A stretch of 7,187 nucleotides of DNA from Kordiimonadaceae bacterium. Lineage in GTDB: Bacteria > Pseudomonadota > Alphaproteobacteria > Sphingomonadales > Kordiimonadaceae. The stretch spans positions 1-7,187 of the forward strand of contig JABABO010000069.1 in NCBI GenBank assembly GCA_014238195.1, given 5' to 3'. How positions within the stretch are numbered: position 1 is the first letter of the stretch; every line of letters starts with the position of its first letter. Of this stretch, positions 1 through 5,832 are shown piece after piece. The position numbers and the translations under genes are program-made. The notes below the pieces were generated by a model. The model was not told the DNA's origin, did not search any database, and was given only the letters and a program-made list of their open reading frames with translations.

Positions 1-94
1 ACTGGGCAAGTGTATGCTCACTAGGTGAGCCAAGTTCTGGCTGGGCAGTTACGATCAAAACCTTAATTCCTGATGGTTGCATAGGACCATACAT
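1..94 (-). CDS. 5' end of an unidentified gene, cut by the window edge
   Basis: On the minus strand an ATG at 94 opens a frame that stays open to base 1 (31 codons). The protein begins MYGPMQPSGIKVLIVTAQPE. The ATG shares one base with the TAA of the phosphatase gene (TAATG), an arrangement typical of translational coupling, and a GGTGA lies 7 nt upstream as a weak ribosome binding site. A second in-frame ATG at 82 is an alternative start. The stretch IKVLIVTAQ resembles a first beta strand, as in receiver or other Rossmann-like folds, but it lacks the usual paired acidic residues. I do not recognise the family. Position suggests a further component of the same signalling operon; that is inference. 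Confidence 0.55.
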   Translation of the reverse strand, partial: MYGPMQPSGIKVLIVTAQPELGSPSEHTLAQ

Positions 95-1377
95 TATTGG
101 TCACCATTTTGATGCAACTGATTCAGGAAAGATTGGACTTCAGGGTTTAAAAGCGTGTCATCTTTCGATCCTCGATGAAACCCCACAGCCGTTAGATCAT
201 CAGGCAAATCACCCTTCAGCACATCAAAAAATTCTTTCAAAACGTTAGAAATCAAAATATTACGTTCCACTCGTCTTGAAATATCTGACACATGGGCTGC
301 AAAACCATCTTGGCCCATAATTTCACCCACATCATCGCGCGTTTCAATAAGCACATCAGAATAACACATCAAGGTTTCACCCTTTGATAAAGTCGCAGTT
401 TTGTTTCTATAGTCTGGGGTCTTGATGATTCCAATAGGAACTCCGTCGCTATCTAACATGCGTACACCATGATCTACGCCAATGATCAAGGGCCTTGGTG
501 CCCCTGCCCCAGCATACGTAATATCGCCGCTATCAATATCCAACACACAGTAAAACATCGTTGCAAACTGGCCGGTTGGTAATGTCTCAAAAAGTTCCCC
601 GTTTAGTTGGTTCATAAACAAGGCTGGATCAACCCGCAATTCTTGAAACCGAGCCATTGTGGCATGAATACGAAAAGTGTTTAGGGCTGCGCCCACACCG
701 TGGCCTACAATGTCTAATATATAGATACCTATTCTATTTTCGCCTACTCGCCAACAGCCCCATAAATCACCACCTAGTTCGAAAGATGCTCTGTAATAAT
801 TCTCGATACGCAAATTTCCACGGACTTCAATCTCGCGCAAAAAAGCGCGTTGGGGCAGCAATTCTTTTTGCATAGAACGGGCCAGTAAAAGCTCATCACC
901 TATATGCGATTTGAAGGCCGATAAATCCTCGATTAAGAATTTATTTTCAATATGCATACTAACACGTGCCAGCAACTCCGACTTATTAATTGGTTTAGAA
1001 ACAAAATCCGTTGCCCCTGAGGCAAACACCTGTACGCGCTCTTCTGGTGCTTCCGATGCTGACTGTACTAAAATTGGCAGGCCCTGTGTTGCTGGATCAG
1101 CCCTTAAAATTTTGCAGACTTCATAGCCCGACATTTTTGGCATATTCAAATCAAGGATCACCAAATCTGGCTGGTCTTGTGCGATCACTTTTAAGGCATG
1201 GTCACCATCTTCAGCATACTGAAAATTTGAAAAGCCACCCTTTGCAAGGCTGGAAGCAATCATTTTTCGCGTCAGGTCCATATCATCAACTATCAGAATT
1301 TTAGCTTTGCGCACTTCTTCATCAAGCGCTGCTACACGCCCTGTTATTCCTGCTTCTGCCTGACTGATATCACTCAA
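94..1377 (-). CDS. Response regulator with SpoIIE/RsbU-type PP2C phosphatase output domain
   Basis: A 427-residue cytoplasmic protein with two domains. Residues about 25-145 are a CheY-like receiver: KILIVDD gives the acidic pair D31/D32, DLVILDLNMP gives the phosphoacceptor D76, and SKP gives K128. A helical linker (about 145-185) follows. Residues about 195-400 are a PPM/PP2C serine phosphatase of the SpoIIE class: GGD at 202-204, DIVGHG at 222-227, SD at 340-341 and PDDLTA at 392-397 supply the metal-binding aspartates. In this family a sensor kinase phosphorylates the receiver and so switches a phosphatase that dephosphorylates a STAS antagonist, freeing a sigma factor or other target. 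The STAS gene upstream on the same strand is the obvious substrate. The start is TTG at 1377, with only a weak GAAG upstream; no ATG lies before the receiver core except those cut off by an in-frame TAG at 1387-1389. The stop overlaps the next gene. Confidence 0.9.
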   Translation of the reverse strand: MSDISQAEAGITGRVAALDEEVRKAKILIVDDMDLTRKMIASSLAKGGFSNFQYAEDGDHALKVIAQDQPDLVILDLNMPKMSGYEVCKILRADPATQGLPILVQSASEAPEERVQVFASGATDFVSKPINKSELLARVSMHIENKFLIEDLSAFKSHIGDELLLARSMQKELLPQRAFLREIEVRGNLRIENYYRASFELGGDLWGCWRVGENRIGIYILDIVGHGVGAALNTFRIHATMARFQELRVDPALFMNQLNGELFETLPTGQFATMFYCVLDIDSGDITYAGAGAPRPLIIGVDHGVRMLDSDGVPIGIIKTPDYRNKTATLSKGETLMCYSDVLIETRDDVGEIMGQDGFAAHVSDISRRVERNILISNVLKEFFDVLKGDLPDDLTAVGFHRGSKDDTLLNPEVQSFLNQLHQNGDQ

Positions 1378-1386
1378 GTTTTTCTT

Positions 1387-1434
1387 CTATTTGGTTTCTG
1401 ATTTCATTGATGGTTCCTTAAAACGACAGGCCAT
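1387..1434 (-). other. Possible upstream ORF or broken N-terminal extension of the phosphatase gene
   Basis: ATG at 1434 follows AAGGAG (1445-1450) by 10 nt and reads 15 codons (MACRFKEPSMKSETK) to a TAG at 1387-1389. A second in-frame ATG at 1407 has its own AAGGAA (1414-1419) 6 nt upstream, and a third ATG lies further up at 1479. All are in the same frame as the TTG at 1377, only three codons beyond the TAG. This could be a short leader peptide coupled to the phosphatase by reinitiation, a nonsense mutation in a longer N-terminus, or chance. The ribosome binding sites here are better than the one at the TTG. Confidence 0.3.
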
Positions 1435-1504
1435 ACTCCAATATCTCCTTAGTGATTTTGCTATGATAGTCTGTGACATTGTTTTGTAGGATTTTGTCTT
1501 TAAG

Positions 1505-1523
1505 CGTTCTGTTAACGTTCTGT
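1505..1523. repeat. Two direct copies of CGTTCTGT, 11 bp apart
   Basis: CGTTCTGT occurs at 1505-1512 and 1516-1523 (ACAGAACG on the minus strand), with starts 11 bp apart, close to one helical turn. It lies in the 174-bp gap between the STAS gene and the phosphatase gene, on the upstream side of the latter. Same-face direct repeats of this sort are a common layout for response-regulator or other dimer binding, but no known consensus was matched. It may be chance. Confidence 0.25.
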
Positions 1524-1551
1524 GACCTAAATTTTCAAACTATACTTAGGA

Positions 1552-1854
1552 TCATCCTTCTAACACTTCGGTAAGTTTGGTCAGCTTTAACATGCTCGCA
1601 ACATGTCCTGTTGCTCCTTGTACCTTAAGCGACCAACCCACTGTATCGGCTTGTTCTTTGGCGATTAAAAACATGCCAAGCCCCGCAGAATCAACCATGC
1701 TTACGCCTGCAAGATCAAAAACACATTGTGTCATGTTTTTGTTCGGTAGGTTTTTTAACATCTGGCGAAAACCAACATTTTCAGAAAAGGTAATATCCCC
1801 TTGAAAAACAACCGTCGCATTTTCACCGTCTTGTACAATTCGATATTCCATCAC
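1552..1854 (-). CDS. STAS-domain anti-sigma factor antagonist (RsbV/SpoIIAA-like)
   Basis: A 100-residue single-domain cytoplasmic protein of normal length for RsbV/SpoIIAA. The central CVFDLAGVSMVDSAGLGMFL carries the family hallmark DSAGLG (55-60), whose conserved serine S56 is the residue phosphorylated by the partner kinase/anti-sigma factor in RsbV and SpoIIAA. Unphosphorylated antagonist binds the anti-sigma factor; phosphorylation releases it. The PP2C phosphatase encoded 174 bp downstream on the same strand is the likely activator. The annotated start is GTG at 1854, 9 nt after AAGGGA (1864-1869); the adjacent ATG at 1851 is possible but gives 12-nt spacing. No RsbW-like kinase gene is visible in the window, so the target (sigma factor, or a non-sigma output such as biofilm or c-di-GMP control) cannot be stated. 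Confidence 0.88.
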   Translation of the reverse strand: MMEYRIVQDGENATVVFQGDITFSENVGFRQMLKNLPNKNMTQCVFDLAGVSMVDSAGLGMFLIAKEQADTVGWSLKVQGATGHVASMLKLTKLTEVLEG

Positions 1855-1926
1855 GTGCTTAATTCCCTTAATATTGCCTCACTTGTCATTACCATTTTCA
1901 TATTAATGAATTGTTTCATGCTTTTC

Positions 1927-1972
1927 CAGCATAGATTTTATTTTTACTATTAATCAAAATGCATTTATGCTG
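1927..1972. repeat. Inverted repeat CAGCATA/TATGCTG around a putative promoter
   Basis: CAGCATA (1927-1933) and TATGCTG (1966-1972) are perfect 7-bp inverted arms 32 bp apart, in the AT-rich gap between the oxidoreductase stop and the STAS start. The left arm contains the putative -10 of the STAS promoter; the right arm lies just upstream of its -35. The spacing is too long and AT-rich for a rho-independent terminator. A bipartite operator is possible; chance is not excluded. Confidence 0.2.
1928..1957 (-). promoter_or_regulatory. Putative sigma-70-like promoter of the STAS-phosphatase operon
   Basis: On the minus strand TTGATT (1952-1957) and TATGCT (1928-1933) are separated by 18 bp, each matching four of six consensus positions, in AT-rich DNA. 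A start near 1921 would give a leader of about 65 nt before the STAS gene. No terminator is seen after the upstream oxidoreductase gene, so read-through is an alternative. Confidence 0.3.
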
Positions 1973-1975
1973 AAT

Positions 1976-3634
1976 TTATAAATCTTTGGCAATGATATGC
2001 GCCGCATTATGGCCTGGTATTCCCGTTACACCGCCGCCAGGATGGGCACCAGAACCGCATAAATACAGGCATTTAATTGGCATTCGGTGGTCAGCATGCC
2101 CTAAAACAGGCCGCGCACTGAATAATTGATTCGGTGTTAATTGTCCGTGAAATATATCCCCTTCAGGTAAGCCAAATTTACGCTCAAGGTCCAAGGGGCT
2201 GTGAATTTGCCGTGCGATAATACTGCTACGAAAGTTTGGGGCGTATTTTGTCACAGTTTCAATAATTGCATCCGCTGCCTTTTCTCGCTCACCGTCCCAC
2301 GAACGGCCCTCACCAAGGTCATAAGCAAAATGCTGGCAAAACAAGCTTGCAACATGCTGCCCTTTTGGCGCTAAGCTATCGTCTAATGTACTGGGGATTA
2401 ACATCTCGATTATAGGGTTTTTCGACCAACCTTGTGTACGGGCTTCAAGGTATGCATTATCAAGATATTCTGGGTTTGGGCCAATGATGATACCTGCTGA
2501 ATGATGTTCCCCGATACTGGGTAAACAGGCACTGGGTAAACAGGCACTGGGTAAACAGGCACTGGGTAAACAGGCACTGGGTAAACACTTGAAATCTGGC
2601 AGTTCAGACAAAGCCACGTTCATGCGAAAAGTGCCAGACCCGCATTTAAAGCCCTTTATACGTTTTCTAAAATCATCAGGCACATGCTGGTCATCAACCA
2701 AATCCCGAAACAGAAACTTAGGATTGATCCCTGCTGCGACCGCTTTAGCATTAATGTGTTCCCCGCTGTCAAGAATGACACCCGACGCGACCCCATCGGA
2801 GATGATAATTTCTTTCACAGATGCTCCAACGCGGATTTCAGCACCTGCCTCACGCGCGGCATTGCTCATCGCATCACTAATGGCCCCCATGCCGCCAATC
2901 GCGTGTCCCCAAACACCTTTTTTACCGTTGGTTTCGCCGAAACAGTGATGCAATAGAACATAACCAGTGCCTAACGCATAAGGGCTTGTATAAGCCCCAA
3001 CAATACCGTCAAAGGCGTAAGCCGCCTTAATAACGGGGTGTTCGAAATAACGGTCCAAAATATCCATGCATGACGCAGTTGCCATATCCAACAAAAGCCT
3101 TTGCGCTTCAACAGGTTTGCGCAAATTTTTCCAAGCCAGGGATGCAGCCCTCACTAAGTCAGTTAATCCGCCAGCAGTGTTTGGGGGTGCCTTGTGCAGC
3201 AGGCTGCGCAGTTCATCCGCCACCATTTCTAAATCACGGTGATACGCCTCAGCCGCTGCTGCATCACGGGCTGAAAATTTAGCAAACTCTGTGCGCTGGC
3301 GATCAGGGTCCCGTGAAAAGCAAAAATATTGTTGATCATTAATGGGGAAGAAATTCGCCATCTCCCGCTCAACCACTTGCAAGCCGTGTCGGTGTAAATC
3401 TAGGTCTTTAATCACTTTAGGGCTAAGGAGCGACACGGTATAAGACGCGCTACTATTTCGAAACCCTGGATGAAATTCTTCGGTCACAGCAGCGCCGCCG
3501 ACAATGTCGCGGCGCTCCAGCACTAGAACGCTTTTTCCTTGCCCAGCAAGATAAGCCGCGCATGTCAGGCCATTATGCCCACCACCCACGACAACAACAT
3601 CATATGTTTGCGACAAGGCCGTGTTAGACTTCAT
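1976..3634 (-). CDS. PYROXD2/CrtI-like FAD-dependent oxidoreductase (phytoene desaturase family)
   Basis: A 552-residue flavoprotein of the COG1233 desaturase/amine-oxidase superfamily. The N-terminal Rossmann fold shows VVVVGGGHNG (13-22), an acidic ribose-binding E40, and the following RRDIVGGAAVTEE. The C-terminal FAD motif LYLCGSGAHPGGGVTGIPG (523-541) is characteristic. GTGYVLLHH (222-230) and DLERKFGLPEGDIFH (482-496) closely resemble human PYROXD2, so it is nearer to PYROXD2 than to true carotenoid desaturases. No carotenoid gene is nearby and the substrate is unknown. The ATG at 3634 overlaps the zeta-subunit stop by 11 nt, suggesting coupled translation; its ribosome binding site (AAGAG) is weak. 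Odd feature: residues 350-373 are CLPSA repeated four times plus CLPS, about 20 residues more than expected, in the loop after the ALSELPDF strand. Confidence 0.88.
   Translation of the reverse strand: MKSNTALSQTYDVVVVGGGHNGLTCAAYLAGQGKSVLVLERRDIVGGAAVTEEFHPGFRNSSASYTVSLLSPKVIKDLDLHRHGLQVVEREMANFFPINDQQYFCFSRDPDRQRTEFAKFSARDAAAAEAYHRDLEMVADELRSLLHKAPPNTAGGLTDLVRAASLAWKNLRKPVEAQRLLLDMATASCMDILDRYFEHPVIKAAYAFDGIVGAYTSPYALGTGYVLLHHCFGETNGKKGVWGHAIGGMGAISDAMSNAAREAGAEIRVGASVKEIIISDGVASGVILDSGEHINAKAVAAGINPKFLFRDLVDDQHVPDDFRKRIKGFKCGSGTFRMNVALSELPDFKCLPSACLPSACLPSACLPSACLPSIGEHHSAGIIIGPNPEYLDNAYLEARTQGWSKNPIIEMLIPSTLDDSLAPKGQHVASLFCQHFAYDLGEGRSWDGEREKAADAIIETVTKYAPNFRSSIIARQIHSPLDLERKFGLPEGDIFHGQLTPNQLFSARPVLGHADHRMPIKCLYLCGSGAHPGGGVTGIPGHNAAHIIAKDL
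2516..2587. repeat. 15-bp tandem repeat, 4.8 perfect copies, inside the oxidoreductase gene
   Basis: The unit ACTGGGTAAACAGGC is repeated without mismatch from 2516 to 2587; the last copy is incomplete. The 15-bp period keeps frame and adds CLPSA per copy on the minus strand. Perfect identity across copies, including third positions, points to recent expansion by slippage, or to an assembly error. Copy number may vary between isolates. Confidence 0.97.
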
Positions 3635-3947
3635 TCATGATTTGCTCTTTGGCCGTGTGGGAGTGTTCTTCTATCATTTTACGAATACGGTGGTCAGAAA
3701 TATCCACGTTCCCTGCACTAAAATCACCTGAAATTTTACGCACAACGTCTTCCTCGCCAGCTTCTTCAAGGTCTGCTTTCACGACACTAATGATGTAATC
3801 TTTAACGTTATCACCCGTTATGCCCAGCTCGCCTGCTGCCCATTCTGCAACCAAACGGTTACGCCGCGCTGCTGCTTTAAACTGCAATTCAGCGTCATGA
3901 GCAAATTTATCTTCAAAGGCTTTTTCACGGTCATCAAATCCTGACAT
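3624..3947 (-). CDS. Zeta-subunit-type F1-ATPase inhibitor (DUF1476 family)
   Basis: A 107-residue soluble protein starting MSGFDDREKAFEDKFAHDAE, the highly conserved N-terminus of alphaproteobacterial DUF1476 proteins. In Paracoccus denitrificans this family is the zeta subunit, which inserts its N-terminal inhibitory segment into F1 and blocks ATP hydrolysis. The N-terminal region is followed by AARRNRLVAEWAA and a four-helix body, and length matches the family (about 104-107). The frame is open upstream to 4058, but the family start and AAGGGAG (3954-3960), 6 nt before ATG 3947, fix the start here. Its last 11 nt overlap the oxidoreductase start. It diverges from purC. The family assignment is strong; inhibition of ATPase in this organism is inferred from homology. 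Confidence 0.92.
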   Translation of the reverse strand: MSGFDDREKAFEDKFAHDAELQFKAAARRNRLVAEWAAGELGITGDNVKDYIISVVKADLEEAGEEDVVRKISGDFSAGNVDISDHRIRKMIEEHSHTAKEQIMNEV

Positions 3948-3953
3948 ATATGG

Positions 3954-3960
3954 CTCCCTT
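3954..3960 (-). promoter_or_regulatory. Ribosome binding site that fixes the zeta-subunit start
   Basis: AAGGGAG on the minus strand lies 6 nt before the ATG at 3947. It supports this start over the upstream in-frame ATG at 4058, which would add 37 residues unlike the family. Confidence 0.8.
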
Positions 3961-4003
3961 TTAAATTCAGAGTGATTGTTGTTTGTGATTCTGACTATAT
4001 TTA

Positions 4004-4033
4004 AGCATATTTTTGCGAAGTTCCAGTGCACAA
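4004..4033 (-). promoter_or_regulatory. Putative promoter of the zeta-subunit and oxidoreductase genes
   Basis: On the minus strand TTGTGC (4028-4033) and TATGCT (4004-4009) are separated by 18 bp. The same TATGCT and 18-bp spacing occur in the putative STAS promoter. The call rests on weak consensus matches in the divergent intergenic region. Confidence 0.25.
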
Positions 4034-4109
4034 ATGTGTGACAGCGATAAAATTTCACCTGTAAATGCTAAAACCTGTGCCTTGAAACCTTCCCTTGCTT
4101 CTTTAAAGA

Positions 4110-4138
4110 TTGTGATTGCTTGCTGTCTCGGCTATGGT
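4110..4138 (+). promoter_or_regulatory. Putative promoter of the pur operon
   Basis: TTGTGA (4110-4115) and TATGGT (4133-4138) are separated by 17 bp, each matching four of six sigma-70 consensus positions. A start near 4145 would give a leader of about 50 nt before purC. I see no purine riboswitch or recognisable repressor operator in that leader. Confidence 0.35.
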
Positions 4139-4193
4139 CCGCTCGATTCTAAAGATACACTATTGTGATACTCACTACTTGGAGCATAAAACC

Positions 4194-4961
4194 ATGTCTC
4201 GTCGCAACAAAATTTACGAAGGCAAAGCCAAAATCCTTTTTGAAGGCCCCGAACCTGGCACCCTCGTGCAATATTTCAAGGACGATGCCACAGCTTTTAA
4301 TGCCGAAAAAAAAGGCACCCTTTCTGGCAAGGGTGTGGTTAATAATCATATCAGCGAGCATATTTTTACCGCCCTTGATGCGATTGGCATTCCAACACAT
4401 TTTATCAAACGTCTGAATATGCGCAAACAGCTTATCAAAGCGGTTGAAATTATCCCCGTTGAAGTCATCGTGCGTAATATCGCTGCTGGTTCGCTTTCCA
4501 AACGCCTTGGTATCGAGGAAGGCACCAAACTACCTGTGCCGCTTGTGGAATTTTGTTATAAGTCGGACGAGCTGGGGGACCCTTTGATCGCTGACGAGCA
4601 CGCCTTGACATTTGGCTGGGCTGACGAAGATGAAATTGATGCTCTACGTGAATATGCTGTGCGAATAAATGATTTTATGGTGGGTTTATTTTCCGCCATT
4701 GGCATCACACTCGTTGATTTTAAACTGGAGTTTGGCCGTTTCTACGACGGCGATGACTGTATGGTGATCCTCGCCGATGAAATCAGCCCTGACGGGTGCC
4801 GCCTGTGGGATAAAAAAACGGGTAAAAAGCTAGATAAAGACCGCTTTCGCCGTGACCTTGGCGGCGAAATGGAAGCGTACCAAGAAGTTGCCCGCCGTTT
4901 GGGAATATTGCCCAGCGCCGATGTGACAGAAATCGCCGACCACAAAAAGAAGGAGGGCTAA
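4194..4961 (+). CDS. purC: Phosphoribosylaminoimidazole-succinocarboxamide synthase (SAICAR synthase)
   Basis: Catalyses ATP-dependent condensation of CAIR with aspartate to SAICAR in de novo purine synthesis. The 255-residue product is normal for alphaproteobacterial PurC. Visible are the N-terminal YEGKAKILFE (8-17) of the ATP-grasp-like fold and the family signatures IPVEVIVRNIAAGS (87-100) and LVDFKLEFG (173-181). DEISPDGCRLWD (195-206) and a DKDRFRRDLGG tail (214-224) follow. The start is ATG 4194, with GGAG at 4181-4184 nine nt upstream and the MSRRNKIYEGKAK family N-terminus. An in-frame ATG at 4116 would add 26 unconserved residues and overlap the putative promoter. It is the first gene of the purine operon and ends 3 nt before purS, whose ribosome binding site lies inside its last codons. 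An A8 run at 4306-4313 is in frame and does not disturb it. Confidence 0.97.
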   Translation: MSRRNKIYEGKAKILFEGPEPGTLVQYFKDDATAFNAEKKGTLSGKGVVNNHISEHIFTALDAIGIPTHFIKRLNMRKQLIKAVEIIPVEVIVRNIAAGSLSKRLGIEEGTKLPVPLVEFCYKSDELGDPLIADEHALTFGWADEDEIDALREYAVRINDFMVGLFSAIGITLVDFKLEFGRFYDGDDCMVILADEISPDGCRLWDKKTGKKLDKDRFRRDLGGEMEAYQEVARRLGILPSADVTEIADHKKKEG

Positions 4962-4964
4962 GAC

Positions 4965-5204
4965 ATGCTTGCCAAAATACATGTAACACTTAAAAACGGT
5001 GTCTTAGACCCGCAAGGCAAAGCCATCGAGCACGCCCTAAGCAATATGGGATTTGACGGCGTCGATGCTGCCCGCCAAGGCAAATATTTTGAACTGGACC
5101 TTGCGGAAACCGACCGCGAAAAAGCGATGAAAAATATCGAGGCCATGTGCCGTAAACTGATCGCCAATACAGTGATTGAAAACTACTCAATTGAGCTGGA
5201 GTAA
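4965..5204 (+). CDS. purS: FGAM synthase subunit PurS
   Basis: A 79-residue small subunit of phosphoribosylformylglycinamidine synthase. PurS dimers bridge the glutaminase PurQ and the synthetase PurL in organisms with small-type PurL. The sequence fits the family throughout: AKIHVTLKNGVLDPQGKAIEHAL (3-25), the GFDGVDAARQGKYFEL strand region (29-44), and the NTVIENYSIELE terminus. AGGAGGG (4951-4957) sits 7 nt before the ATG, within the end of purC, so translation is likely coupled. Its last codons contain the GGAG used by the next gene. Normally purQ follows directly; here an unrelated gene intervenes. Confidence 0.95.
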   Translation: MLAKIHVTLKNGVLDPQGKAIEHALSNMGFDGVDAARQGKYFELDLAETDREKAMKNIEAMCRKLIANTVIENYSIELE

Positions 5205-5205
5205 A
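5197..5205 (+). repeat. Left copy of a 9-bp direct repeat flanking the interposed gene
   Basis: TGGAGTAAA spans the purS stop codon and supplies the ribosome binding site of the gene at 5210. The identical nine bases recur at 5822-5830, exactly 625 bp downstream, just before purQ. Recombination between the copies would restore an intact purS stop and a GGAG placed 6 nt before purQ. Confidence 0.7.
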
Positions 5206-5209
5206 CACT

Positions 5210-5821
5210 ATGTATCGTAGCGGCCTGTTTTTGTTATCTGTTTATTGTGCTGTCTCGATGAATGCTCATAGTTTGGCTGATGACACACTTTCTGTTGTTT
5301 GCGGACAGCCTTACATGAAAGAAAAGATCAGAAAAGCTATTGCAGAAGATGTATACGAAATTAAGAATAATGCTATGCAGCTACTAAGTGAGGAAACAAA
5401 TCCAAAGGCAAAACGGCAAGGGCATTACCAAAGAATAATGAAGCGAAGGTCTCACTATCGCATATCAGATGCTTTGAACAAAAAATGGCAATTAAATATT
5501 ATGGAATTTTCGGGAGAAGTTGCAGGTGTATATGACCGCAAAGGCGAAATGATCTATCAGTTGAAAATCATTAAGAAACATCTGTCTTCTAACCGTCATC
5601 CAGATGCCAATGGGATGCTTATGGAATTCAAAAATAAGAAAACCTATCCAACTGCTTACTATATGTTTGCAAAAGTCGCCCCAAATATTGGTATAATTGA
5701 GCTAGAGCCCAACAAACTTGGCGATAAAATCTTTCTCTCTGACTACAGTTTACGCGAAAACTCTACGAATAGCTTTCAAGTCGAAAAATATGTCTGTGTG
5801 CCTTATTCTACGCCTCAATAA
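5210..5821 (+). CDS. Unrecognised probable exported protein inserted between purS and purQ
   Basis: I do not recognise this 203-residue protein. It begins MYRSGLFLLSVYCAVSMNAH and has a plausible Sec signal peptide: a hydrophobic stretch at about 5-19 and a likely cleavage after SLA (21-23). The mature part has only two cysteines, C31 and C196, near its two ends, which could pair in the periplasm. A strongly basic stretch, KAKRQGHYQRIMKRRSHYR (66-84), follows a helical segment; the rest looks like a mixed alpha/beta domain with no enzyme motif I can name. GGAG (5198-5201) lies 8 nt before the ATG and the gene starts 5 nt after purS, so it is probably co-transcribed. It is visibly richer in AT and AT-ending codons than the pur genes, and an exported protein has no obvious role in FGAM synthesis. 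It is most likely an acquired gene. Confidence 0.8.
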   Translation: MYRSGLFLLSVYCAVSMNAHSLADDTLSVVCGQPYMKEKIRKAIAEDVYEIKNNAMQLLSEETNPKAKRQGHYQRIMKRRSHYRISDALNKKWQLNIMEFSGEVAGVYDRKGEMIYQLKIIKKHLSSNRHPDANGMLMEFKNKKTYPTAYYMFAKVAPNIGIIELEPNKLGDKIFLSDYSLRENSTNSFQVEKYVCVPYSTPQ

Positions 5822-5830
5822 TGGAGTAAA
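5822..5830 (+). repeat. Right copy of the 9-bp direct repeat flanking the interposed gene
   Basis: TGGAGTAAA begins one base after the stop codon of the interposed gene and contains the GGAG that serves purQ. It is identical to 5197-5205. Confidence 0.7.
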
Positions 5831-5832
5831 AA

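Noticed and set aside
1897..1910. Short palindrome TTCAT-N4-ATGAA in the gap upstream of the STAS gene
   Set aside because: It is only five bases per arm in AT-rich DNA, which is expected by chance, and it matches no known operator I can name.
2516..2587. CRISPR-like array
   Set aside because: The 15-bp units are directly adjacent with no spacers and lie within a coding frame; it is a simple tandem repeat.
2589..2948. 119-codon plus-strand reading frame inside the oxidoreductase gene
   Set aside because: It is antisense to a clearly conserved flavoprotein, has no recognisable domain and no supporting ribosome binding site; it is a shadow frame.
3948..4058. In-frame upstream extension of the zeta-subunit gene
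   Set aside because: The family begins at MSGFDDREKAF and a strong AAGGGAG directly precedes that ATG.
4116..4193. In-frame upstream extension of purC from ATG 4116
   Set aside because: It adds 26 residues not found in PurC, lacks a good ribosome binding site and overlaps the likely promoter.
4306..4313. Run of eight A in purC as a possible slippage or frameshift site
   Set aside because: The frame is intact on both sides, the protein is full length, and no alternative product or stimulatory structure is apparent.
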